Source: Burkholderiales bacterium RIFCSPHIGHO2_12_FULL_69_20
GTDB lineage: Bacteria > Pseudomonadota > Gammaproteobacteria > Burkholderiales > Burkholderiaceae_C
Assembly: GCA_001770815.1 (NCBI GenBank)
Contig: MESD01000078.1
Coordinates: forward strand, 1 to 40,068
DNA: 40,068 nt
Direction of reading: 5' to 3'
The position numbers and the translations under genes were made by a program. Positions 18,096 to 29,053 of the stretch are shown in pieces. Numbering within the stretch: position 1 is the stretch's first letter; each line of letters starts with the position of its first letter. The notes below the pieces were generated by a model that was given only the letters and a program-made list of their open reading frames with translations, did not search any database and was not told where the DNA came from.

Positions 18096-19978
18096 GCGAG
18101 ACCAAGTACCGCGACGCCAGCGTTGGCGGCTGCGTCAGCGCCACCGCCGAGCCGCAGGCCGATGGTGGCCTGCTGCTGCGCTCCACCGAGCCGCTGCGCT
18201 GGTTTCCCGATCGGCTGACCGACTGCCTGGTGCAGTGGGCCGAAGAAGCCCCCGACCGCACCTTCGTGGCCCGCCGCGGGCCCGATGGCGAGTGGATCCG
18301 CATCACCTACGCGCAGATGCTGCACCGCGTGCAGGCGGCGGCGCAGGCGCTGGTCGACCGCGGCCTGTCGGTGGATCGGCCGCTGGCCATCCTGTCGGAG
18401 AACGACCTCGAGCACCTCACGCTGGCGCTGGCAGCGATGTGGGCCGGCGTGCCGTTTGCGCCGGTGTCGTCGGCTTACTCGCTGATCTCGCAGGATTTCG
18501 GCAAGCTGCGCCACATCCTGGGCATCCTGACACCCGGCCTGGTGTTCGCTGCCAATGCCAGTTATGCCAAGGCCATCGCCACGGTGCTGCCGGCCGACGT
18601 GCCGGTGGTGCTGACCGACGGCGCGGCCGAGGTCACCGCCGCGGGTGCGCCGCTGGCTGGTCGCACGGTGATCGGCTTCAATGCGCTGCTGGCCGCCGAG
18701 CCCGGCCCCACGCTGGCGGCCGCGCATGCCGCCGTGGGCCCCGACACCATCGCCAAGTTCCTGTTCACCTCGGGCAGCACCAAGGCGCCCAAGGGCGTGA
18801 TCAACACCCACCGCATGCTCTGCGCCAACCAGCAGATGCTGCGCCAGTGCATGGGCTTCCTGGCCGACGAGCCGCCGGTGCTGGTCGACTGGCTGCCGTG
18901 GAACCACACCTTCGGCGGCAACCACAACATCGGCCTCACGCTCTACAACGGCGGCACGCTCTACATCGACGACGGCAAGCCCACGCCCAAGGGCATCGCC
19001 CAGACGCTGCGCAACCTGCGCGAGATCTCGCCCACGGTGTACTTCAACGTGCCCAAGGGCTTCGAGGAGATCGCCTTCGCGATGGACGCCGACACGGCAC
19101 TGCGCGACCGCCTGTTCGCGCGCTGCAAGGCCTTCATGTTCGCCGGCGCGGGCTTGAGCCAGGCGGTGTGGGACAAGCTCGACGCGCATGCTGAAGCCGC
19201 GGTGGGCGAGCGTGTGCGCATCATCACCGGCCTGGGCATGACCGAGACCGCGCCGGCCTGCACCTTCGCGGTGGGCACCGACGTGCGCTCGGGCCACATC
19301 GGCCTGCCGGTGCCGGGGGTCGAGGTCAAGCTGGTGCACGACGCCGCCAGCGGCAAGCTGGAGATCCGCTTCAAGGGCCCCAACGTGATGCCGGGCTACT
19401 GGCGCTCGCCCGAGCAGACGCGCGAGGCCTTCGACGAGGAGGGCTTCTACCGCACCGGCGACGCGGCCCGGCTGATCGACCCGGCCGACATCAACCGCGG
19501 GCTGTACTTCGATGGCCGCACCGCCGAGGACTTCAAACTCTCGACAGGCACCTTCGTCAGCGTCGGCCCGCTGCGCGCCAAGATCATCCTGGCCGGCGAC
19601 CCGCTGGTGCAGGACGCGGTGATCACCGGCCTGAACCGCGACGACGTCGGCGCGATGCTGTTCCCGCGGCCCGATGAGTGCCGCAAGCTGGCCGGCCTGG
19701 GCGACAGCGTGCCGCTGCCCGAGGTGCTGCACCACCCGGTGGTGCGCGCCTTCTTCCAGACGCTGGCCGACCGGCTGTGGCGCGAGGCCACCGGCAGCGC
19801 CAGCCGCGTGGCGCGGCTGCACGTGCTGGCCGAGCCGCCGTCGATCGACAGGGGCGAGGTCACCGACAAGGGCTCGATCAACCAGCACGCGGTGCTGAGC
19901 CACCGCGACGCGCTGGTGCAGGCGCTGTACGAGGGCGCACAGTCCGACCCCTTCCTGATCCTGCCCAAGAAGGCCTGA
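18092..19978 (+). CDS. fcs: Feruloyl-CoA synthase-type acyl-CoA ligase
   Basis: This is an ATP- and CoA-dependent ligase of the ANL superfamily, 628 residues, the longer form typical of feruloyl-CoA synthases. The nucleotide loop is FTSGSTKAPKG at 225-235, followed by VINTHRMLCANQQM as in known enzymes of this type. GMTETAP lies at 382-388. The C-terminal part has YRTGDAARLIDP, the feruloyl-CoA-synthase-like GRTAEDFKLSTGTFVSVGPL, and the late DKGSINQ with the probable catalytic Lys. It would activate ferulate, p-coumarate or a similar phenylpropanoid acid. The real substrate cannot be read from sequence. It is coupled to the crotonase and followed after 7 bases by a thioesterase relic. Confidence 0.85.
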   Translation: MSETKYRDASVGGCVSATAEPQADGGLLLRSTEPLRWFPDRLTDCLVQWAEEAPDRTFVARRGPDGEWIRITYAQMLHRVQAAAQALVDRGLSVDRPLAILSENDLEHLTLALAAMWAGVPFAPVSSAYSLISQDFGKLRHILGILTPGLVFAANASYAKAIATVLPADVPVVLTDGAAEVTAAGAPLAGRTVIGFNALLAAEPGPTLAAAHAAVGPDTIAKFLFTSGSTKAPKGVINTHRMLCANQQMLRQCMGFLADEPPVLVDWLPWNHTFGGNHNIGLTLYNGGTLYIDDGKPTPKGIAQTLRNLREISPTVYFNVPKGFEEIAFAMDADTALRDRLFARCKAFMFAGAGLSQAVWDKLDAHAEAAVGERVRIITGLGMTETAPACTFAVGTDVRSGHIGLPVPGVEVKLVHDAASGKLEIRFKGPNVMPGYWRSPEQTREAFDEEGFYRTGDAARLIDPADINRGLYFDGRTAEDFKLSTGTFVSVGPLRAKIILAGDPLVQDAVITGLNRDDVGAMLFPRPDECRKLAGLGDSVPLPEVLHHPVVRAFFQTLADRLWREATGSASRVARLHVLAEPPSIDRGEVTDKGSINQHAVLSHRDALVQALYEGAQSDPFLILPKKA

Positions 19979-19985
19979 GCCGCGC

Positions 19986-20102
19986 ATGGCCCGCACCCAC
20001 ATCCACCGCGTCGAGATCTGCTTCGGCGATTGCGACCTGGCCAACCCCACACGCATCCGCGCCATACCGATCCCCGAAGACATCAAGGCGCTGTGCCTGT
20101 GA
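19986..20102 (+). pseudogene. Relic of a 4-hydroxybenzoyl-CoA-type thioesterase with an in-frame internal deletion
   Basis: This 38-codon frame has ATG and stop but looks like the two ends of a hotdog-fold thioesterase joined together. Residues 1-19 read like the family's start (HRVEICFGDCDLA; known enzymes have R/QxIEFGDCDPAG, with the catalytic Asp in DCD). Residues 20-38 read like its end (TRIRAIPIPEDIKALC; the Pseudomonas 4-hydroxybenzoyl-CoA thioesterase ends RLRAIEVPADYIELC). About 100 middle residues are missing, yet the frame is kept. Thioesterases of this family are natural partners of aromatic acyl-CoA pathways, and the position between ligase and transporter fits. A functional 38-residue peptide cannot be excluded. 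Confidence 0.7.
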
Positions 20103-20134
20103 TGACCATCCCTGCCCCCTAGGAGACAACGACC

Positions 20135-21280
20135 ATGAAGCTGATCCAAAAGACCCTGGTGGCTGCGGCCACCACCCTGGTCATGCTGGCCGCCACGCCG
20201 GCACTGGCCGACGTGACCATCGGCGTCAGCCTCGCGCTGACCGGGCCGGGCTCGGGCCTGGGCATTCCGATGAACAACCAGTTCAAGCTGTTTCCCAAGA
20301 CCATCGCCGGCGAGAAGATCAACCTGATCATCCTCGACGACGCCACCGATCCCGGCAAGGGCGTGAACAACGCGCGTCGCTTCGTCACCGAGGACAAGGT
20401 CGACCTGATCATCGGCTCGTGCATCACCACCACCTCGGCCGCGATGGCCCCGGTGACGCTGGAGGCCAAGACGGTGCAGCTGTCGGCCGCCCCGGTGGGC
20501 GTGCCGCCGGGGCAGGACGCCTGGTTGTTCCGCCTGCCGCAGGGTTTTGCGGTGATGGCGCATCCGATCGTCGAGCACATGAAGAAGTCGGGCGTCAAGA
20601 CGATCGGCTTCCTCGGCTACACCGATGCCTACGGCGAGCTGTGGCTCAAGGAGATCATCAAGCAGGGCGAAGCTGCCGGCATCAAGGTGGTGGCCACCGA
20701 GCGCTTTGCCCGGCCCGACACCAGCGTCACGCCACAGGCCCTCAAGCTGAGCGCGGCCAACCCCGACGCGATCCTGGTGGTGGCCTCGGGCTCGGGCGCG
20801 GCGATGCCGCACAAGGCGATCGTCGAACGTGGCTACAAGGGCAAGATCTACCAGACGCACGCCGCGGCCACGCCCGATCTGGTGCGCATCGGCGGCAAGG
20901 ATGTCGAGGGCTCGTACGTGGTGTCTGGCCCGGCGGTGATCGCCGAGCAGTTGCCCGACAACCACCCTTCCAAGGCGCTGGCGGTCGACTTCGTCGCCGG
21001 CTACGAGAAGTTGATGGGCCCGAACACGCGCAACCAGTTTGCCGGCCACTCGTACGACGCGGCCATCGTGCTGGAGAAGGTGCTGCCGGTGGCGCTGAAG
21101 AAGGCGAGGCCGGGCACGCCCGAGTTCCGCGCCGCGCTGCGTGATGCCATCGAAGGCATGGGCCGCACGGTGTTCTCGCACGGCGTGATGAACTGGACCA
21201 AGGACGACCACTGGGGCTACACCAACGAGACCGGCGTGCTGCTGAAGGTGGCCGGCGGCAAGTTCGTCGTCGAGAAGTAA
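20135..21280 (+). CDS. ABC transporter periplasmic substrate-binding protein (LivJ-type)
   Basis: This is the soluble receptor of a branched-chain-amino-acid-type importer, 381 residues. A signal peptide with cleavage after A25 (TPALA/DV) is clear. The mature part opens with VTIGVSLALTGPGSGLG, followed by the usual DDATDPGKGVNNARR and GSCITTTSAAMAP segments that line the ligand cleft. GFLGYTDAYGE marks the second lobe. AGGAGA lies 8-13 bases before the ATG. Members of this group near aromatic catabolic genes bind aromatic acids rather than amino acids, for example the hydroxycinnamate receptor of R. palustris. An aromatic ligand is inferred from context. Confidence 0.9.
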   Translation: MKLIQKTLVAAATTLVMLAATPALADVTIGVSLALTGPGSGLGIPMNNQFKLFPKTIAGEKINLIILDDATDPGKGVNNARRFVTEDKVDLIIGSCITTTSAAMAPVTLEAKTVQLSAAPVGVPPGQDAWLFRLPQGFAVMAHPIVEHMKKSGVKTIGFLGYTDAYGELWLKEIIKQGEAAGIKVVATERFARPDTSVTPQALKLSAANPDAILVVASGSGAAMPHKAIVERGYKGKIYQTHAAATPDLVRIGGKDVEGSYVVSGPAVIAEQLPDNHPSKALAVDFVAGYEKLMGPNTRNQFAGHSYDAAIVLEKVLPVALKKARPGTPEFRAALRDAIEGMGRTVFSHGVMNWTKDDHWGYTNETGVLLKVAGGKFVVEK

Positions 21281-21340
21281 GCCGACGCCCGACCCCACAC
21301 CCACGCACCCGCCACCGCGCACGTCGATCGGCAGCACACG

Positions 21341-22378
21341 ATGGATTTCAGCATTGCCGCCATCCTGGCACTGGACGGCCTGACCAACGGCGCGGTGTAT
21401 GCGCTGCTGGCGCTGGCCACGGTGCTGGTGTTCGCCGTCACGCGGGTGATCTTCATCCCGCAGGGCGAGTTCGTCGCGTTCGGCGCGCTCACGCTGGCCA
21501 TGCTGCAGCAGGGCAAGGTGCCGGGCACGGTGTGGTTTCTGCTGGTGATGGCGCTGGGCTGTTCGGTGGCGGATGTGGTCGATGGACTGCGCCACCACCA
21601 CGGCCCGGCGCGCATCGCGCGCCGGCTGCTGGGCACGCTGGCCTATCCGCTGGCGATCTCGGCCTTCACCCTCTGGGCGGCGCCGCAGAACTTCTCGCTG
21701 GGCGTGCAGGCGCTGCTCACGCTGGCGCTGGTCACGCCCTTCGGCAACCTGCTGTACCGGCTGGCCTATGAATCGCTGGCCGATGCCTCGGTGCTGGTGC
21801 TGCTGATCGTCTCGGTGGGCGTGCACTTCGCGCTCACCGGGCTGGGTCTGTTCTTCTTCGGTGCCGAGGGTTTTCGCAACCCCAGCTTCTGGGATGCACG
21901 CTTCACGCTGGGGCCGCTCGCGCTCAGCGGGCAGACGGTGATCATCTTCGGTGCCTCGCTGGCGCTGATCGTGGCGCTGTGGCTGTTCTTCGAGCGCTCG
22001 CTGTGGGGCAAGGCGCTGCGTGCCACCGCGGTCAACCGGCTGGGGGCGCGGCTGATGGGCATTTCGTCGGATGGCGCCGGGCGCCTCACCTTCACGCTGG
22101 CGGCCTTCATCGGCGCGTTGTCAGGGCTGCTGATCGGCCCCACCACCACGGTGTTCTACGACTCGGGTTTCCTGATCGGCCTGAAGGGCTTCGTGGCCGC
22201 GGTGTTCGCTGGCCTGGCTAGTTATCCTCAGGCGCTGCTGGGTGCGCTGGCCGTGGGCCTGCTCGAGAGCTTCGGCTCGTTCTGGGCCAGTGCCTACAAG
22301 GAAGTGATCGTCTTCGGCTCGATCCTGCCGATGCTGCTGTGGCGCTCGCTGCGCGATCCGCACAGCGAGGAGCATTGA
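21341..22378 (+). CDS. ABC transporter permease, LivH-type
   Basis: This is the first membrane subunit of the importer, 345 residues, with about eight to nine hydrophobic segments. It starts with the LivH-like [34 protein letters not shown]. The cytoplasmic loop that meets the ATPase is [16 protein letters not shown], and [21 protein letters not shown] near the end is typical. It is somewhat longer than E. coli LivH because of an insertion at about 75-105 ([17 protein letters not shown]). It lies 60 bases after the binding protein and 1 base before the fused permease-ATPase gene. Confidence 0.9.
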   Translation: MDFSIAAILALDGLTNGAVYALLALATVLVFAVTRVIFIPQGEFVAFGALTLAMLQQGKVPGTVWFLLVMALGCSVADVVDGLRHHHGPARIARRLLGTLAYPLAISAFTLWAAPQNFSLGVQALLTLALVTPFGNLLYRLAYESLADASVLVLLIVSVGVHFALTGLGLFFFGAEGFRNPSFWDARFTLGPLALSGQTVIIFGASLALIVALWLFFERSLWGKALRATAVNRLGARLMGISSDGAGRLTFTLAAFIGALSGLLIGPTTTVFYDSGFLIGLKGFVAAVFAGLASYPQALLGALAVGLLESFGSFWASAYKEVIVFGSILPMLLWRSLRDPHSEEH

Positions 22379-22379
22379 G

Positions 22380-24883
<2,504 letters not shown>

Positions 24884-24905
24884 CACCCCCAAGCGAGCCC
24901 TTTAG

Positions 24906-26708
24906 ATGTGGACCTACGAGGCCCCGGTGGCCGACATGCTGCACGTACTGACCCGCGTGCTGGCCGCGCCCGCCAGCTGGGCCGAACAGCCGGCTTTTGC
25001 CGAGCTGGATGCCGACACCGCCGCCGAGGTGCTGGCCCAGGCTGGCCGCTTCGCCAGCGAGGTGCTGGCGCCCACCAACGCGCCGGGCGACCTGCATGGC
25101 TGCACCTGGACGCCCGCGGGCGTGACCACGCCACCGGGCTACCGCGCCGCCTACCGCGCCTTCGTCGATGGCGGCTGGCCGGCGCTGGCCTGCACCCCCG
25201 AGGCCGGCGGCCAGGGCCTGCCGCAGCTGTTGAACATGGCGCTGTTCGAGATGCTGGCCGCCGCCAACCACGGCTGGACCATGTACCCCGGCCTGCTGCA
25301 CGGCGCCTACGAGGTGGTGCTGCACCATGCCGTGCCCGAACTGCGCGCGCGCTACCTCGCCCAGCTCGTCAGCGGTGAGTGGCTGGGCACCATGTGCCTG
25401 ACCGAGCCGCAGGCCGGCAGCGACCTGGGGCAGGTGCGCACCAAGGCCGAGTTGATCGCCGGTGCCGCGGCCAACGGCGCGCCGGTGGCCATCACCGGCA
25501 GCAAGATCTTCATCAGCGGCGGCGACAGCGACCTGACCGACAACCTGGTGCACCTGGTGTTGTGCCGGCTGGTCGACGCCCCTGCCGGCACCAAGGGCCT
25601 GTCGCTGGCGCTGGTGCCCAAGGTCTTGCCCGACGGCTCACGCAATGCAGTCTTCTGCGACGGCATCGAGCACAAGATGGGCATTCACGGCAGCGCCACC
25701 TGCCAGATGCGCTTCGACCGCGCCCAGGGCTGGTTGATCGGTGAGCCGAACCGCGGCCTGGCGGCGATGTTCCTGATGATGAACGCCGCGCGGCTGCACG
25801 TGGCGATGCAGGGCGTGGGCCACCTCGAAGCCGCCACCCAGAACGCCTGGCGCTACGCCGCCGAGCGGCTGCAGATGCGTGCACCCCAACGCCCGATCGA
25901 CGCGGCCAGGAACGTGGCCACGGGTGCCGGCCCCGACCCGATCGCCTGGCATCCGGCGATGCGCCGCACGCTGCTGACGCTGCGTGCGCGCACCGATGCC
26001 TGCCGCACCATCGCCTACTGGTGCGCGCTGCTGCTCGACGAGGCCGACCACCACCCCGATGCGGCCCGCCGCGCTGCCGCGGCCGACCATGTCGCGATCC
26101 TCACGCCGGTGGCCAAGTCGCTGTTCACCGAGCTGGGCCACCGCAGTGCCGACGAGGCGCTGCAGGTGTGGGGCGGCTATGGTTACGTGCACGACTACGG
26201 CATCGAGCAGACGGTGCGCGACAGCCGCATCGCGATGATCTACGAGGGCACCAACGAGATCCAGGCCATCGACCTGGTGCAGCGCAAGCTGCTCGACGAC
26301 GGCGGCGCGCGTGCCGGCGCGCTGATCGATGAACTCGCGCAGGAAGTGGCGCGCTGTGCCGCCCAGCCGGCGCTGCAGGCCTTTGCCGAGACGCTGGCCG
26401 ATCAGCTGGTGCGCTGGCGCGAGACCCTGGCCGCACTGCAGGCCGGACGGGCCGACGACGGCGAATACCCGCTGCGCGTGGCCGACGACGTGCTGGCCGG
26501 CGTGGGCCATGCGCTGATGTGCTGGGCCTGGGCACGCATCGCCCGCACGGCGCTGGACCCGGCGCACACGCCGGCGGCCGGTGGCCGCAGTGCCGAGGCT
26601 TGGCAGCAATCGGCCACCTTCGGCCTGCAGTGGCTGATGCCGCAGGCGCAGGTGCACTGGCGCCGGGCGCTGCAGGCTGACGCGGCACTGCCCTTTCTGG
26701 TCGCATGA
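24906..26708 (+). CDS. Acyl-CoA dehydrogenase, long (about 600-residue) type
   Basis: This is an FAD-dependent acyl-CoA dehydrogenase of the larger DmdC/FadE5-like group. The 600 residues show the flavin/substrate segment MCLTEPQAGSDLG, an ITGSKIFISGGD strand, EHKMGIHGSATCQM, and QVWGGYGYVHDYGIEQTVRDSRI. YEGTNEIQAIDLV follows with the probable catalytic base E447. A C-terminal helical extension of about 130 residues distinguishes it from 380-residue short-chain enzymes. In this operon it may desaturate a phenylpropanoyl-CoA to the cinnamoyl-CoA that the crotonase then hydrates. That role is inference. The stop overlaps the regulator gene by 4 bases. Confidence 0.9.
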   Translation: MWTYEAPVADMLHVLTRVLAAPASWAEQPAFAELDADTAAEVLAQAGRFASEVLAPTNAPGDLHGCTWTPAGVTTPPGYRAAYRAFVDGGWPALACTPEAGGQGLPQLLNMALFEMLAAANHGWTMYPGLLHGAYEVVLHHAVPELRARYLAQLVSGEWLGTMCLTEPQAGSDLGQVRTKAELIAGAAANGAPVAITGSKIFISGGDSDLTDNLVHLVLCRLVDAPAGTKGLSLALVPKVLPDGSRNAVFCDGIEHKMGIHGSATCQMRFDRAQGWLIGEPNRGLAAMFLMMNAARLHVAMQGVGHLEAATQNAWRYAAERLQMRAPQRPIDAARNVATGAGPDPIAWHPAMRRTLLTLRARTDACRTIAYWCALLLDEADHHPDAARRAAAADHVAILTPVAKSLFTELGHRSADEALQVWGGYGYVHDYGIEQTVRDSRIAMIYEGTNEIQAIDLVQRKLLDDGGARAGALIDELAQEVARCAAQPALQAFAETLADQLVRWRETLAALQAGRADDGEYPLRVADDVLAGVGHALMCWAWARIARTALDPAHTPAAGGRSAEAWQQSATFGLQWLMPQAQVHWRRALQADAALPFLVA

Positions 26709-27256
26709 CGGCAGAGTCCACGCCCGCGCCGCGGCCCGCATCACGTCGCCCGCGCATCGTGCGCTGCCCGCCGGTGGCCGCCGGCGCGGTGACCGAGGGC
26801 CAGGGACCCGGCCGCGGCGTGCAGGAGCGGTTGTCGCTGGGGGTGCTGAGCGATGTGCTGGGTTACCACATCGCCCAGGCCCGGGTGACCACCATGGACA
26901 GCTTCGTGCGCCACATCGGCCAGCCGTTCGGCCTGCGCACGGTGGAGTACTCGCTGCTGTTGCTGCTGCTGGCCAATGGCCCGCAAGCGCCCAAGCGCCT
27001 GGGCCAGGCGCTGGCCCTGTCGGCGCCCAACCTGACGCTGCTGCTCGACCGCCTGCAGGAGCGCGGCCTGATCCGCCGCGAACGCAGCCCCACCGACGGC
27101 CGCAGCCACAACATCGTGCTGACCGATGCCGGCCGGCGCATGGCCGACGACGGCGCCGCCGCCGCCGCGCCGATGGAGCGTGAACTGGATGACCGGCTCA
27201 GCCGCGCCGAGCGGCTGATGCTGATCGAGCTGCTGCGCAAGGTCGCCGGCAGATAG
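26705..27256 (+). CDS. MarR family regulator, CouR-like by position
   Basis: This 183-residue winged-helix regulator has a Pro/Arg-rich head of about 40 residues and a MarR core. The recognition region is LGQALALSAPNLTLLLDRLQERGLIRRERSPTDGRS, with the wing motif and LTDAGRRM. It is the last gene of the operon and starts inside the dehydrogenase stop (ATGA). MarR proteins in hydroxycinnamate loci (for example CouR) repress until they bind the aromatic acyl-CoA. By analogy this one probably binds the AT-rich divergent region at 17128-17282. The head could be untranslated if the GTG at 26818-26820 or a later Met (26893) is the real start. Confidence 0.85.
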   Translation: MTAESTPAPRPASRRPRIVRCPPVAAGAVTEGQGPGRGVQERLSLGVLSDVLGYHIAQARVTTMDSFVRHIGQPFGLRTVEYSLLLLLLANGPQAPKRLGQALALSAPNLTLLLDRLQERGLIRRERSPTDGRSHNIVLTDAGRRMADDGAAAAAPMERELDDRLSRAERLMLIELLRKVAGR

Positions 27257-27327
27257 CGATCGACGGGGAGCGGGGCCAGCGCGCGGCCGGTCCACGGCCT
27301 CGCAGCGCTCGGCCGCTTCGCCAGGCA

Positions 27328-27350
27328 CAAACCGTCCTCAGGACGGTTTG
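27328..27350. terminator. Convergent-region hairpin 1
   Basis: CAAACCGTCCT (27328-27338) and AGGACGGTTTG (27340-27350) are a perfect 11-base inverted repeat around one base. It lies between the ends of the MarR gene (+) and the Rieske gene (-). In the folded form its 3' side ends in GGTTTG on both strands, so it may serve as a two-way terminator, although no long T run follows. Confidence 0.5.
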
Positions 27351-27394
27351 AGTCCGGGCTCAGCCCAAGCGGCCCCGCCACCCACTCGGGGGGT

Positions 27395-27416
27395 GGGCTG
27401 CGGTATTCCGCAGCCC
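27395..27416. terminator. Convergent-region hairpin 2
   Basis: GGGCTGCGG (27395-27403) and CCGCAGCCC (27408-27416) pair perfectly around TATT. It stands 10 bases beyond the stop of the Rieske gene on the - strand. No T run follows on either strand. It may be the mRNA 3' end structure of the Rieske transcript or part of a two-way terminator with hairpin 1. The rest of the 170-base gap shows nothing else. Confidence 0.45.
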
Positions 27417-27426
27417 GGGGGTCAAG

Positions 27427-28596
27427 TCACCAGGGGTCTCTGCCGATGCCCATCACGCGCCGGTACCACTCGTGGAAGTGCTGCATGCCGTCTTCCATCG
27501 GGCTTTGGTAGGGGCCGGCCTCGTCGTCGCCGCGCTCCATCAGGGCACGGCGGCCGGCGTCCATGCGCAGCGCGATCTCGTCGTCCTCGATGCAGGTCTC
27601 CATGTAGGCGGCCTGCTCCGATTCGATGAACTCACGCTCGAAGGCGGCGATCTCTTCGGGGTAGTAGAACTCCACCATGTTGATGGTCTTCTGCGGCCCC
27701 TTGGGATAAAGCGTGCTGACCACCAGCACATGCGGGTACCACTCGACCATGATGTTCGGGTAGTAGGTCAGCCAGATCGCACCCTGCTTGGGCGGCTGGC
27801 CGTTGCCCAGCGCCAGCACCGCCTCGTGCCAGCGCTTGTAGGCCGGCGAGCCGGCCTGGCGCAGCGAGTCGTTGATGCCCACCGTCTGCACCGAGTGGTG
27901 CGGGCTGAACTCCCACTTCAGGTCGTCGCAGGTGACGAAGCGGCCCAGCCCGGGGTGGAACGGGCCGACGTGGTAGTCCTCGAGGTAGACCTCGATGAAG
28001 GTCTTCCAGTTGTAGTCGCATTCGTGCAGGTGCACCTTGTCGAGCACGAAGCCGGTGAAGTCGAGATCGGCACGCGGGCCCACCTGGCCCAGTTCGGCGG
28101 CGATGTCGCGGCCGTTGTCCTCGAACACCATGCCGTTCCAGGTGCGGGTGCGGTAGCGGTTGAGGTTCAGGCAGGGGTCTTGCTGGAACAGCGGGGCGCC
28201 CAGCAGTTCGCCACCCATGCTGTAGGTCCAGCGGTGCAGCGGGCAGACGATGTTGCCGCCACTGTGGCCCGGCGCGGTGTGGCCGGTGTTGCCGCGCCCG
28301 CGCAGCATCAGCGCCTGGCGGTGGCGGCACACGTTGGACAGCAGCTCCACCCCGTTGGCGGTGCGCACCAGCGCGCGGCCTTCGCCTTCTTGCGGCAGGG
28401 CGTAATAGTCACCCACTTCGGGCACGGCCAGCTCGTGCCCCAGGTAGCGGGGCCCGTGCTGGAAGATCAGTTCCATCTCGCGACGGAACAGCTCGTCCGA
28501 AAAATAGGTGGTGACAGACAGTTGCGAACGCTCGGACCGCTCATCGAGACGGTGCTTGCGCGCAAGAGCTTCGAGTCTGGTGCTCAGGTCCGACAT
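27427..28596 (-). CDS. Rieske non-heme iron oxygenase, alpha subunit
   Basis: This is a 389-residue oxygenase component of the aromatic-ring-hydroxylating/choline-monooxygenase-like family. The Rieske [2Fe-2S] ligands are C90, H92, C118 and H121 (CRH and CPLH). The loop between the pairs is 25 residues rather than the usual 15-17, with a Gly/His-rich insertion. The catalytic iron site is visible as NWKTFIEVYLEDYH with H209 and H214. The ATG at 28596 starts MSDLSTRLEALARKH; the open frame upstream has no family sequence. No ferredoxin, reductase or beta subunit lies nearby. It is divergent from xseB, a pairing I recall in other Burkholderiales. The substrate is unknown. Confidence 0.88.
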   Translation of the reverse strand: MSDLSTRLEALARKHRLDERSERSQLSVTTYFSDELFRREMELIFQHGPRYLGHELAVPEVGDYYALPQEGEGRALVRTANGVELLSNVCRHRQALMLRGRGNTGHTAPGHSGGNIVCPLHRWTYSMGGELLGAPLFQQDPCLNLNRYRTRTWNGMVFEDNGRDIAAELGQVGPRADLDFTGFVLDKVHLHECDYNWKTFIEVYLEDYHVGPFHPGLGRFVTCDDLKWEFSPHHSVQTVGINDSLRQAGSPAYKRWHEAVLALGNGQPPKQGAIWLTYYPNIMVEWYPHVLVVSTLYPKGPQKTINMVEFYYPEEIAAFEREFIESEQAAYMETCIEDDEIALRMDAGRRALMERGDDEAGPYQSPMEDGMQHFHEWYRRVMGIGRDPW

Positions 28597-28750
28597 GATC
28601 CCCGGGATCTCCAGCGTGGATGTCAAAAACCCCCCACCCGGTGGCCCCGCGGATGGGCATGATCGATGGTGATGAAAACGGCCACCCACAGGGGCGGCCG
28701 TCTTCGCGATTGTAGCCGGCGGCTGTGGCCGCATAACGACAAGGCGCGTC

Positions 28751-28756
28751 TAAAAT
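28751..28756 (+). promoter_or_regulatory. Candidate -10 box of the xseB-ispA-dxs transcript
   Basis: TAAAAT at 28751-28756 stands out in the 205-base divergent gap between the Rieske gene and xseB and lies about 45 bases before the xseB ATG. No convincing -35 was found at 16-19 bases upstream. The rest of the gap holds GC-rich sequence with no other clear signal. Confidence 0.35.
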
Positions 28757-28801
28757 CCGCCACCCGCTTTGACGCGCGCCCCAAGCCCGGGCGCCTTGTC
28801 C

Positions 28802-29053
28802 ATGACACCCACCGCGCCACCCGTTGACCACCCCGCCGAGGACAGCGCCACCCTGCGCTACGAGGATGCGCTGGCCGAACTGGAGCGCCTGGTGGCTGCG
28901 ATGGAGGGCAGCCAGATGCCGCTGGACGGCCTGCTCGACAGCTACCGCCGTGGCGCGCAGTTGCTCGAGGTCTGCCGCAACCGGCTGCAGGCGGTCGAGC
29001 AACAGGTGAAGGTGCTCGAAGGCGGCCAGCTCAAGGATTGGGCCGATTCATGA
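28802..29053 (+). CDS. xseB: Exodeoxyribonuclease VII small subunit
   Basis: XseB is the small subunit that, in several copies, binds XseA to form the single-strand-specific exonuclease VII. The 83-residue, mostly helical protein has the family core [32 protein letters not shown] and ends with a coiled-coil stretch ([12 protein letters not shown]). The ATG at 28802 gives the usual length; a TTG 33 bases earlier is less likely. The stop overlaps the ispA start by 4 bases (ATGA). The xseB-ispA-dxs order is widespread in proteobacteria. Confidence 0.95.
   Translation: MTPTAPPVDHPAEDSATLRYEDALAELERLVAAMEGSQMPLDGLLDSYRRGAQLLEVCRNRLQAVEQQVKVLEGGQLKDWADS

Noticed and set aside
17837-21826. Open frame of 1329 codons on the - strand
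   Set aside because: It lies antisense to the crotonase, ligase, binding-protein and permease genes. Its translation is His/Arg/Gln-rich low-complexity sequence typical of antisense frames in GC-rich DNA, with no recognisable domain.
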